Assembly: GCA_935421135.1 (NCBI GenBank)
Contig: OW285195.1
Location: 9,640,391 to 9,704,390, forward strand
DNA from: Bugulina stolonifera
Lineage: Eukaryota; Bryozoa; Gymnolaemata; Cheilostomatida; Bugulidae
Length of the DNA stretch: 64,000 bases
Reading direction: 5' to 3'
Shown: one piece after another, positions 38,987-50,400 of the stretch
Layout: the number at the start of each line of letters is the position of its first letter
How positions within the stretch are numbered: position 1 is the first letter of the stretch
Notes under the pieces: model-generated
Told to the model about the DNA's origin: nothing
Databases searched by the model: none
What the model saw: only the letters and a program-made list of their open reading frames with translations
Program-made: the position numbers and the translations under genes

Positions 38987-40537
38987 ATGGGTGCATCGGT
39001 CTTAACTACATTTAGAAGTCACCTCCTCTTGCTCACCTATCTAATACAGGTAAGTTGACTAACTATATTAAAATGTACATCTACATAAATTACACATGTT
39101 CATAATGATACCAATCACCGCTAAATTCATGAAACAGAATGCATGCTGTAACATATATGGATACAGTGTAGCAGCTGAAAACAAACAGTTCAAATTGTTG
39201 TATTCACTTCGTTCCTAGTGTAACTTCCGCTATTTTACTTCTTGTAACGATGGTTCATCAGTTTACTGGGTAACATAGTATGACCATGCAACAGTCAATT
39301 AACGTTTAGTATAACATTCTATATTAAGTGCTTTCAAGACCTCTTGCGGCTACCGATCTGCATGAACAAAGTATCTTTGGCTCATCTGCACTCTCAAGTT
39401 TCTCTCAAGGAAATAGGGTTTTGTGTGTTTGCGACATACTAGTGTGCTAGAAGTGGAGCGGAAATGTTTTTTATCAAGTTGACACAATGCCTTAAGCTTG
39501 GGTCACACTGACGTCAATCGTACATGCACATAGCTCCAGGTACTAAGACAGACAGGTCATATTTCAGGTATGCAGCTCACAGTGGCTGGACAGCAGCACA
39601 ACGCCACCGGCACCAACAGAACGTCAGACCACCCACGATCACAACACTGACACAGAACCCACTATGATGAGTTTCATTGGCTGGTGAGTGACCTATAACT
39701 ACTTGTACTTCACTAACGGAAACCACCACTGAGGGCATAATGTCAAATTCAAGTCAAGCCTTCAAAGGCAGTAAATGGTTTTTACAAAATATTTTGCATT
39801 TTAAATAACTTCGTTGCTCCAACATACACTGTAAATAACAATTCACTTCATAAATTATACAGCACTTTATGTAATAAATTCAGTGTTGTAAAATAGTTTC
39901 ATTGACCCATTTGTGTGAGAATAATCAATATGTTTCATTATATTTTTAAACTAATTCCGTCATTGTACGCAAGTTCAGAGCCTTAACCACTTACAGGTCA
40001 CGTACAGCAATGTACAGCATTGTGCAGTAGTTATATAATTTGACTAACTAATACTTGTAACTCTTCTCTTCTAGGATAGGATTACCCTGTGTGGCTGCGT
40101 GTCTAATCGCTCTCATGGTGTGCCATTGCTATAAGTACAGACTTCGTCGGCAGCAGGAGCTAGAGAACACTGTGGCCAGGCAATCTGCTCATTATAATGC
40201 GGCTAGTGGAACGATGAACGTTCCATCTACATCACTGAATGTGAGACAGCTGCCAGAAGGGGCTTATCCTAAGCAACAGTACTACTTCAGCAGACCTCTG
40301 CCGCCAGGATATGCACTCTCAGAGGTGCCCCCTGTCTACGCCCCTTATCCCCCTACTGGTGCAATGCCTCTCAGCCCACCTAGCTATGATGATGCAGTAG
40401 CTCACTCTGTTCTACCAGGGCCATCAACATCTATTAACCCAGTGCCAGAGATAGGAGCACCTGCATCATCTACCGAGGGGGCACCTGCACCACCCACTGT
40501 GGCAGCACCTGCACTACCAGCAGCTACGGTGTCATAA
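38987..40537 (+). CDS. Single-pass PY-motif membrane protein, probable paralogue of the divergent neighbour
   Basis: Three exons: 38987-39049, 39568-39683, 40075-40537; 213 residues. Exon 1 encodes a signal peptide (MGASVLTTFRSHLLLLTYLI) ending in phase 0. Exon 2 encodes a short Thr/Pro/His-rich ectodomain with one Cys and ends in phase 2 on a Trp codon. Exon 3 completes that Trp, then gives a helix (CVAACLIALMVCHCY) and the basic stop YKYRLRRQQE. The cytoplasmic tail is Pro-rich, with PPVY and PPSY (two PPxY motifs) in PLSPPSYDDA, and ends in Ala/Pro repeats. Phases, Trp junction and the PLSPP-x-Y element match the minus-strand neighbour, pointing to a head-to-head duplication. The Cys-rich ectodomain of WBP1/Shisa relatives is missing, so the family label is weaker. 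A WW-domain adaptor role is inferred. Confidence 0.72.
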
Positions 40538-40730
40538 TCATAACATGCTCAACACTTTTATTAATGTTGTATGCAGTTACATGTCATATGCAATACATTT
40601 CAGAGTAAACTGGAACATATTTCATTATTATAGCACTCTATCAAAATTTTATTTAACTATTTTGGTCATAAATATATATATTTATTTGGAGGATAATAAG
40701 CGTCTTCGGTAATGGAACGAGTGAAAGTAG

Positions 40731-40736
40731 AATAAA
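40731..40736 (+). terminator. Poly(A) signal of the plus-strand PY-motif gene
   Basis: AATAAA about 190 bases after the stop codon at 40537, followed by AT-rich sequence. Confidence 0.45.
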
Positions 40737-41463
40737 TATATACTAGTTTAATGTGATTTGGTACTATAATCATTACATGTATTATTAAAAAAACTTCACT
40801 CAACGTTACTATGAATTCATGTGTAATTGTACTATGTATATGTAGAATGACGCTCAAATACAATACTTTGTGACTGCTAATATAGTATGTGATGACTATG
40901 TACATGTATATACAAGTAGTACCTGTAGTTGCAGACCTATTACCCCTATGTCTATATAACCAGCCACCAATAGATATAGTGAAGTGAATAATCGTTCATT
41001 TTGCAAGGTCGTTTGGCAAGGTCGTTTGGCAAGGTAGCTAAAATTACTTCTCAGTAGTGTTGTAGGTGTAAATTCTCAATTATAGACAGGCCTTGCAAGA
41101 AAATGTGAGCTACATGTAATCCCATAGGCCGCTATACAATGCTTTAGCAGAGTGATAAAATAAATATCTACAATGTATAATAACAAAAATTATTAATAGG
41201 TTTGTAGAAGTTAATGCATATAGTACGCCTTTTAGAAAAAAATGTATAATACATGCATGTGTACCAAAATACTTTTGAAATATACTATTGGAAAGCCACT
41301 AAAGCTACACGCCTAATTTTATAGTGATGGGACAGCTTGCATGGTTTAGCACTAGAAATAAAACTGGTTAGTGCCTCCGCTTTTTACGTTACCATTTGAG
41401 ACATCTGAGAGTCTGAAACTGTTTACTTAGTCAACAAAACGATATTTTATTCAATTTCAAAAC

Positions 41464-43488
41464 ATGCATACTAGAACTGACAACTATCGAGATCCTGAAG
41501 AGGGTTTCAGGAGGTGCGCTTTGGTGGTGGAGGGAGAAAGGTTGTACATAGTTCAAGGGGTATGTATACAGCAATATGGTGATTGTCTTTAGATCTTGGA
41601 AAAAGATAAGAGTTAAGGTGCAAACACACGGGAGCGTTTTGGGCGAGAGTTTTCTGGGCAAGCGTCAAACGCTATGCCCTTGATAAACACACGGGGCCCA
41701 CGATGAGCGTGGCGATTTGCCAATTAGCCAATAACGTGTCAGTGGGTACTAAGCCTGCGATAACCCACGTGCTTATGTTTACTAACTCTGTTCATCAGCC
41801 AATCAACGTCGAGCGAGTCGTCTCAATATCTCAGCTGGCTGAGCTCGAGCGTTTTGAGAGTGTTGGCATTCTGGTGATTCGCGAGCGTCAAGTTCGCCCC
41901 AAAACGCTCTCATGTGTTTGCACCTTTAAGCACAAAAGTAGAGAAATTTGACATAACCTTTGTTTTTTACAGGAATCAAAACAGGAGAAGTTTTCTTCTC
42001 TATGTATTATTAATTGACCACTCTAAACCCGAACCCCAATACCAAAAAATGAAGATCTAAGGCTACACTGTTATACAGGAAGTGACTAATAAGCAGCCAT
42101 ATTCAGCTTCAAATCCTCTCAACTTTAAAAAGTATCAGACTTGCCATAGAATGATGATCAAGATAATTGGATATTTTGGTGGTTGGAGTTATGCTCACTT
42201 GACAGTTGACAAATATCGGACATCAGTTATAGAAGGAACATAGCTGGCTGTATTATCTTGCCTAGTATGCAACTTAATATATATTGCAGAAAGCAGCATT
42301 ATACATGTATTGGTATAAAATGCGAAGCACCTTGTTTTCTGGCTACCTGTCAATAAACTTTGTGTTTTATAACATATTGTAGATACTAGCAATGGCATCG
42401 CCGGTGTTAAAGTCATTATTTAGTGAACAATTTAGAGAAGGGACCCAGGAAGAAATAGCACTGCCAGGGAAAAAGTTTCAAACTGTAGTGTGGATGCTGG
42501 ATTATCTTAATCCAAGGATAAGGCTCAGCTTAACAGGTTCCCCACTTAATATTTTAATTTTACGCAAGACATACCAGTATTTATATTTCACATTGGTCAT
42601 ATTCAAAATCATTAGAGAATATTTTAGAGACATCTTCCTGATATTTGAGCCAACAAAATGTCAGAGCATGTAAACCCCAGAGCCACATGAGGTCTTCATC
42701 TCCAATTATTCAAATTGAAAACAACCTGCAGTCTTACCATTTTACAATCATCGGCTTATTCTTCTGCATTTTTCACAAGAGTAGTTTGAGGTATGATAAA
42801 ATTTTTCACAATAATAATATGCTTGGTAACATTTGAAATATGATATATTCTTGATAAAATAGGAATGGGATTGCATGTTGTAGAGGATAAAGCTGTGGCT
42901 CTATTACCCTTAGCCGATGAATATCAGCTGCAACTACTACAAGAGGATTGCATTGATTCTCTTATGAGAGTACCGCCTCGGTTAGAGCATGTTACTTTAG
43001 CTGCCAAATACACGCTGGAAGGTTTTCTGGAGCACTCCATTAGACGCTGCGTAGCTAAAATATCACACATAGAATTGGATGAGCAAAGAAAAAGTGAAGA
43101 AAACTCAGAACTTGATGTTGAGTACTTTATAGAGATTTATAAGTAAGTTATATTCATTGTGAACACAATTTAAAAGCACCTTACCTAGTAGGATACAACT
43201 ACATGTAGTTCAATAATGACAACCTTCCTGTTAGTATGTATATCATGTGGACTACGTAATTTTTCTGTTGTATAATTTGCAATTTGGAAATTTTGCAACA
43301 GTCTTGCAGGAATAATGATCAGTTGTGAATGAAAAAGTAGACATTAATTTGTTAAAATTGTATTTTCCAATAAGGAAGCATTTTTCCTATGTTAGATTTT
43401 GACTGGAGTTCTATATATTTTTCGTAGGAGAAAGCTGGATGGAGTGGTAACAGGTCTAGCTACAAGATCTGAGTCTTTCAGCAATTAA
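41464..43488 (+). CDS. BTB/POZ-domain protein
   Basis: Four exons: 41464-41559, 42383-42536, 42863-43142, 43428-43488; 196 residues. Exon 1 begins MHTRTDNYRDPEEGF and ends CALVVEGERLYIVQG. Across the phase-0 junction this reads directly into ILAMASPVLKSLF, the core of a BTB fold (strand, then the helix that follows the conserved HK-L position). Exon 3 carries LLPLADEYQ, typical of BTB domains of the MATH-BTB/BACK type, and a helical tail. The last 20 residues end ATRSESFSN. No kelch, MATH or zinc-finger partner domain is present, so it is a BTB-plus-short-BACK protein that may dimerise or act as a cullin-3 adaptor (inferred). The donor after exon 2 (GGTTCCC) is weak. The start is the first in-frame ATG I can place. 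The first intron carries a MITE. Confidence 0.75.
41616..41925. mobile_element. 310-bp MITE, PIF/Harbinger-like or piggyBac-like
   Basis: Imperfect terminal inverted repeats of about 33 bases begin AGGTGCAAACACACGGGAGC on the left and AGGTGCAAACACATGAGAGC on the right (read inward). The element is flanked by TTA on both sides (41613-41615 and 41926-41928), the three-base duplication of PIF/Harbinger elements. The flanks also read as TTAA, so a piggyBac-type origin is not excluded. It encodes no transposase; the open frame at 41703-41951 lies mostly within it. It sits in the first intron of the BTB gene. Confidence 0.75.
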
Positions 43489-43947
43489 GTTAGGGGGGTT
43501 CCCCTAAGAAACCCCTCTACCAGAGAGAGTTCAACCAAGAGATTGAGAGTTAGCTATTAGCAGCCATTTTCTACAAAAGTAGTTTGATAAAACTTTTCAC
43601 AATGCGGATATATTTAAAGTACATCATGTGCAGAAGACTGCCAACCAGCAAAAAATTACGATATTTTAATTTTCAATGCAGCATGTCATGGCGAAGCCAA
43701 ATATTTCCCATGTATCAGCCCACATTTCTACAATGTAAAATGCCAAGTAGTAACAAATTGGAACATTTAAAAATTATTTACATGAAATACATGTATATTG
43801 TACAGCTGTTGTACATGTCTATTTAGTACAGCACTCACAGTATAGTACATTTTCCGTATAATTATATTGTATATAACAAAATTCAATTTTCTACTATGTA
43901 CATGTATGTGGAAGTAATTTTGAATACAAAGTATGTGAATTGCAAGA

Positions 43948-43953
43948 AATAAA
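43948..43953 (+). terminator. Poly(A) signal of the BTB gene
   Basis: AATAAA about 460 bases after the BTB stop codon, in AT-rich sequence. Confidence 0.4.
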
Positions 43954-44055
43954 ACACTATTAAATACTAAAGTTTAGTTGAATAATAGTTAATGTTAATG
44001 GCACAATAGTAGTACCATTAACATAAACAGTATATTATTGGTACAAACTTGTATT

Positions 44056-44345
44056 TTGTTGGAGTTGTCTGCTCAGAATGATTATTATAATTCTTCAGTG
44101 TTATATTACCTCTACTGGCTATATATAATAATTACATGCAGGCTTGCCAAGCCTGACTGATCGAAGTCATTTAGATTCAGCATTTGGGTGGGGTATCAAA
44201 ATCTGTATTGGTACGCCTGAATACATGAATTGTGCTGTAGTTGCAACAATAATATAATTATTATTGTATTTTATTGGAGTTGTCTGCTCAGAATAATTAT
44301 TATAATTCTTCATTGTTATTATTGCCTCTACTGACTACATACATG
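44056..44345. repeat. Direct duplication of an 80-bp segment
   Basis: Two copies, about 44056-44135 and 44272-44345, share GGAGTTGTCTGCTCAGAAT, then ATTATTATAATTCTTCA and a CCTCTACTG block. Both lie between the BTB gene and the end of the large minus-strand gene. They look like two copies of a small dispersed repeat or a local duplication. Confidence 0.7.
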
Positions 44346-45829
44346 TATAATATTGATTGATGTGCGTACGGTATTTATAGTGAATCATGCAGCAATTGAT
44401 TGTAATTAGAGTTGTTCTCCCTTGTCGAGTCTACTCCTTTTGAAGGGATAGCTCCAAATTGTAATGTATATGAAATGCATGACTAGTTCCCTATGGGTTG
44501 ATTGGTTTACAGTGGTACCGTAGCACACTTGAATTTAGCATCTAAATGACAGTAACTGGCTGAATGCATATGATGACATCACGACAAGGTAAAACCTTCT
44601 CTACTGAAGGAATATTGTTCCTCCCAAGGAGTACTGAGATATATAGCAACCAACTCCTGGTAACAGCATTGCTGTTTAGTTCAATGAAAAAGGCTCCCTG
44701 TACAAACAGACTTGCCTAAACAGAACCCCTTGCAATCAAACAGGTCAACAGCTTAAAAGCATTTTACAAATATATTTAATAACCCAATACACTTAGAAGT
44801 ATAAAAGTTGCCGTGTGGCACTCGAGAAAGGCAAACCAACAGGCAGGTCAATCCAGGGGAGTCTACTGCCCTAAATGGTATAACTTAAGCTAGATACTAC
44901 AGTAATGTTGCTAACTGGACTGTTGTGGCTGGAAATGGTGAATCAAGTTTTACAGCAAAGCACTTTACAAAGGTGCGGCCTCTATTTAGAACGGATTTTT
45001 TAGTTGCATGAAGTCATAACTGTAAGCCATATCAATATCAGTTAGCAATCCTACTACCAGTTAGCCATCATTGTGATACCGGCAATGACTCAGCTGAACC
45101 TGGCAGCGGCAGCACACCAATCTACACCCTTCGTCATCAGCTTCAGAGGTCTGTAAACCTGACAGACTCTTCATAAGTCAATACTATACGCTGACTCAGG
45201 GTGGTGGAGGTGCCTCGCGTTTAGACCCGCCTGCTAATCATAATCATAGAACACAACAGAACTGGTAAAATAAAAATAAGTATATAAAATAGTGTCTTTA
45301 AACTGGACGGAAGGAGAAAAAGATATCGAAAACTATATAAATAAAAACGCATCAGAACTTGATTTTGTCAAAAAGAATATAACTATTTAAAAGTGTTATA
45401 ATTAAGTTTTTTTCTTTTGCAAAATCACGATCCAAACTATCACCATGAAACAATAATGATATGAATAATCATTTATACCAAAATATAATGTTAAGAAAAT
45501 ATCGCTGTAGTAAAATGAAAACAATTTACACAAAAATTGGGTAAAAAATACATATTTCAATTTACTCAAGTCATTAGAACAAATGCATAATCTACGGTGT
45601 AATATAAATATTACCTTAGGACAGGTAGAATTTGTTAACTTGTGATCACATTATGCTATAATAATACATGTATTGGAACATTACGAACAACTATCATCAA
45701 TCAACGAGACAAGACATTGCATCAAATTCCAAAATGGATGGTATGACATAATAAAATTAACACAATAAACTATCAGTAGGATGTGTGATACACTCCTTGT
45801 CAGTTTGTTTAAGGAGTTCTGTTACCTTA
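44346..45829. other. Region between genes, 3' flank of the NIDO-EGF gene
   Basis: About 1.5 kb with no gene I can call. It should contain the 3' UTR of the minus-strand gene ending at 45830. Two segments, 44800-44900 and 45080-45240, are richer in GC and have short exon-like open stretches with plausible splice words, but none extends a neighbouring frame and I recognise no protein. Confidence 0.4.
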
Positions 45830-47496
45830 TTATCTTGTGGCCTCGTTATCCTGACCCCCAGCACCGACTTTCCTGGGTCTAAAATTATTACAACAGTTTA
45901 TAGAATACCATACAGATGGGAGGAGATGATGTGATAAGTAGTACTAATATCACACTATGGATAGAGAGAACAATATACTACATGGACATTAGTATTGGCA
46001 AACCCTATCGGTATTGTATGGGTGCCCTAGCGTTATAATTTATATTATACAGTAACGGTAACAGTCCCTTGTAAATAGTAAATAGATAACAACTTTACAC
46101 AGGATTCACAGGAATTATTTGACCAATGAGATGCTAAATGAGATGTATTCCAGGAAACTTACCTCTTAAGCAGGACGACGACGACTATGATAATGATGGC
46201 TACAACCACCAGTGCACTGACCACAGCCACAGCAATAACCCAGCCTGGAGTCTTGCCAACTGCCTCAGGTTCAGATTCTGTTGTCTTGGCTGTAGTTACG
46301 GCCTTAGTGGTAGAAGCAGTAGTAGCGGCAGCAGTAGTGGACGGAGGAGCAACTGTTATCTAATAATAACAAGAATTACCATTAGGAACATATAAATTTG
46401 TCAACACCGTAATGTAATATATTATTAGTATATGAACTGACTCCACAGTACAATGGTATTACAGTTGTACGTCGTATATATTAGTATATCTGCATACAGA
46501 TATGTAAATGTATAGGAAATAGGCATACCTGCTGTGCTACAACTGGTGTAGGCGTATTGGATATGGTGACATTGAAGGATGAAAGTGCCGTCTCAATTTC
46601 ATTCACAAGGTCAGTAATGCTGTAAACAAATATCAAGGTAATGAATAACAAGCTTCGACAGATGTAAGTGAAGTACGGGTGCCAATATCTGATAATTCAC
46701 TAATTGTAGGTCAACTATGAGCAGATAAAAAATGTATTGAGCCAAGTAGTTGATGAAAATATCGGGGAAAAACTTTTCTAGAAAAGATAATATTTAGTGG
46801 AGGAACGCCAATAAAATCTCATTCATCTATATGTATTATTCGGCTTTACATTTAACTATTTCCAACATAATCAACACTCAATATAACCCAAAACTAGACT
46901 GGATAATGAAAAGTATACCCATATTAAGCGTGAATTCCACGAGTATATCGTCTACTTACACAGTGTTATCTGATAGAATGGTCAGAAGCAACGACTGACT
47001 GAAGAACGACAATGCTCTCTTCCTTCTGCCATTACCGGATGCATTAGCGCTGCAGACATCATTGGTTTCAACATTGACCACTACCGTCAATACAACAGTG
47101 ACACCAACTACCTTTGTCATGTCTCTAGAGCTAACATCCACGTTATCGGTTGTCATGAAAGTCTTGTTCACTGGCCTGGTGATAATATACAAGGATTATT
47201 ACAAGTGTTAACAAATAAGACAACATGAAATACTATTTACATTGCTTGCAATGCAGAGTATTACATGAATTATTTGACCACTTCAAGTTATTGCTATTTA
47301 GTATGAAAGAACAGACTTACGAGGCGAGAGAATAGCTCACTCCACAGCACTCCTGAGCGGCAGCACTATCGGCAGTGCAGTGGGCTTCAATGGAATTAGT
47401 TGCATTCTGTTTGAAAACATCTTTAGCGAGAAGGAAGAGCTCATTAGACACGCCCTCAAAATCGATCTCTACTCCGTATTGCAACTGGTTCTCGCA
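45830..47496 (-). other. Juxtamembrane region, furin site, stalk, TM and tail of the NIDO-EGF protein
   Basis: Exons 47496-47321, 47175-46960, 46619-46529, 46359-46163 and 45878-45830. The first carries [13 protein letters not shown] and ECCGVSYSL. The second carries [12 protein letters not shown], a strong furin-type site. The fourth has a Thr/Ala/Pro run likely to be O-glycosylated, then [20 protein letters not shown] and basic residues. The domain around the furin site is not one I recognise. Cleavage there would leave a non-covalent or disulfide-linked extracellular part. Confidence 0.75.
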
Positions 47497-50400
47497 CTGT
47501 ACGGACGAATAAACAGCTCAGAATAATATCATGTACAATATTTTTAAAACCTCGACAGTTACAGAGGGCAAGCAAGTCTCCAATAAGATTTAAGTTTAAA
47601 GTAAATTTAGTATATCATTTTGTAATCCAATGAATATAATGTTTTAATTACACTTACAAGGACCCTGTTACAGGGTACGGTTTCAGTGGTATCCCCTTTA
47701 CACTCTGCTCCCTTCCCTTGAGGGGTGGGATTGTCACAGGTACGAGTACGTGTCTGTTCACCTTCCTCTCCACAAGTCTCAGTACAGTTTGCATATGCAC
47801 CCCAATCTCCAAATCCACCATCACGATCTGTGAACAGATCGAAGACAGGGGTTGTTAATGACGCAGGAATATGTAGGAAATGAAGTAGGTCAGCAAGTAA
47901 TAACTCAGACCAATCAAGCAACACTTGTACATATCGGTTATGGTATGAAGAGTTTTCCTTATCTATTAATAGTCGATGTAGAACATAAGCAAGCAATTAT
48001 CTTCAAAGTGTCACTAGATGGTACGTTACAGTCACTAACTCATAGGTACCTCAGTAATATGACATCAGTTAAGGCTTACCTTCACATTCACCGGCTGGGC
48101 CGACAGTGTAACCATCCTTACACGAGCACTTGAACGAACCATCAACATTTTCACATATACCTCTGGTTTTGTCACATGTAGATGTGTTAGTAGCGCATTC
48201 ATCTATGTCTATGCAGGTAGAATTATCAGCTGTGGACAGCGAGTAACCAGGGTTACAGGTGCACATGTCCTTTCCATCTCTCTTCAGACAGTTGTGGTCA
48301 CAGACGGTTGTGTTTGAGCACGCTACCTGAGGAGAGCAACTAACTCCATCTGTGTCTAGTTTGTATCCATCAGTACAACCGCACTTGAATGAGCTGGGTG
48401 TGTTTATACACGACTGTGAGCACTTTACATTGTACGTGGCTGTAATACAAGTAATATTTAGCTGTAATACATGTAATACACATCTGTAATACAAGTAATA
48501 CTCAGCCTTAATACAAGTAATACTCATCTGTAATACAAGTAATACTCAGCCTTAATACAAGTAACACTCAGCTGTAATACAAGTAACACTCAGCCTTGAT
48601 ACAAGTAATACTCATCTATAATACAAGCAATACTCATCTGTAGAAAATGTCACACCCCTCAGCCTTAATTAAACTAACACTCAGCTGTAATACAAGTAAC
48701 ACTTAGCTAATGCATGTGAAACTTAGCTGTAATACTATAATAATTAGCTGATCTTTATACATATTATGAAGAGATCAAAGGGAATCACACTTACTTCGAC
48801 TATCACATTCATTGATGTCTAGACATAGACCAGAGGGTTGTATTTGATAGCCTGTGGCACAGCTACAGTTGTATGAGCCCTCAGTGTTGGTACAGATACC
48901 ACTGTCTGGGTTAGGTTCACAGTCATTATCACCAGCACACTCATTGATATCAGTACAGTCTATACCATTACCATCGTACCCTTCCTTACACTCACACCTG
49001 TCAGTGAAGTACAGGTACATTCATGTTAAATTATATCACAGTTATGTTAATTCACATGCACAATGCCACATACAAGTAAATATAGAAGACCTGCATCACT
49101 ACACTAGGATGAGAGACTGTTATGCAGTAGTAACTAAACATACATTGTATTATGAGATTTAAATTTTCATTGGACCAGAACATAGACATAGCATAAAGTA
49201 TTTATATTATATCTATGGATCAGAAACTGAAGTTGCTAACATGCTAACAGCAGAGATAAGGTAGTGTAATCCAGATTTGCAACTGGACGTGGGGTGAAAA
49301 ACATTCAAATTAACAGGATGGCACAAATCCGAAAATCAAATACCTTCAACGACATTTTCATGAGAAGACAACTCACAAAGAATGGCAAAGTTTCAAATTG
49401 GTATACACCTGGTAATTTGAGGGTATATATAATAAATAATTCCAATTTTAAATGCAGCACTGGAGTTGGAAATTATTCTAATATAACGAAGATTATAATT
49501 TCTACACGAAATTGAGACTGCAAACAACCGAAGCCAGTGTGAGACGCAAACCAAAAGGAACAGGAAGTGCAGAGAGTAAATGAGAGAACGTACGAGTATC
49601 CGCCGTCAAAGTCTGTACAGGTTGCGAGAGTCTTGTGGCATGTGTTGTCTCCTGTCAAACATTCCTTGATATCCGTACAGGCACCAACACCATTGTCAGC
49701 ATAGCCTTTGTTACAGGGACAGTCATACCCGTTGTCTTTGTTAGAGCAGTAACTATTGTCTCGACACTTGGCTGCACCACTAGCACATTCATCCAAATCT
49801 AACAATATAAATAAAGTATCATTACACAAACCTTATGCGATTTGAACAGAAAGCATAGAATTTGTGTAGTGCATATCGAACGAATTTTGTCTGTTAAAAT
49901 ATTGATTTTACCAAATTTTAGTAGCATACCAAATACCACATAATTATTGTCATTTGGCGCCTTTGGGAGATTTCATTGACATGGACGAGTACTGATGAGA
50001 GTATTAGATTAATTGCGCAATGCAAACAAGAAGTTAGTAGAACAAATCTTACCAATACACTTGGCATCCTCCACCTGGACGTACTTGTCAGATACGCAGG
50101 TACAGTGATATCCTGGTTCATCATTCACACACATTACCTGCAACGAATGTTTACCCAGTAATGAGGATAATCATGGAGCAGAACTGCAAGTTGATCTCCA
50201 TTGGTTACGGTATTTTATACAGGCAGTTGTTCGATAAATAATACGATGATCACAAGGTATTCCTCTAGACTACACCCTTACATAGGTACACCCAAGGAAA
50301 CCCCTACATAAATGGGCTTTAGGACACAACCCATGGAATACATACATTATTCTCAGCTTTGCAGACGTCCAATCCCAGAGCACACTCATCGGTATCCTGG

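Noticed and set aside
41703..41951. 82-codon plus-strand frame upstream of the BTB exon
   Set aside because: It lies almost wholly in the MITE, and the BTB N-terminus is instead supplied by exon 41464-41559.
45080..45240. GC-richer segment with Cys-rich minus-strand stretch between TTTACAG and a GT
   Set aside because: Possible exon, but it cannot extend the NIDO-EGF frame in the phase left by exon 46359-46163 beyond a few codons, and I recognise no domain.
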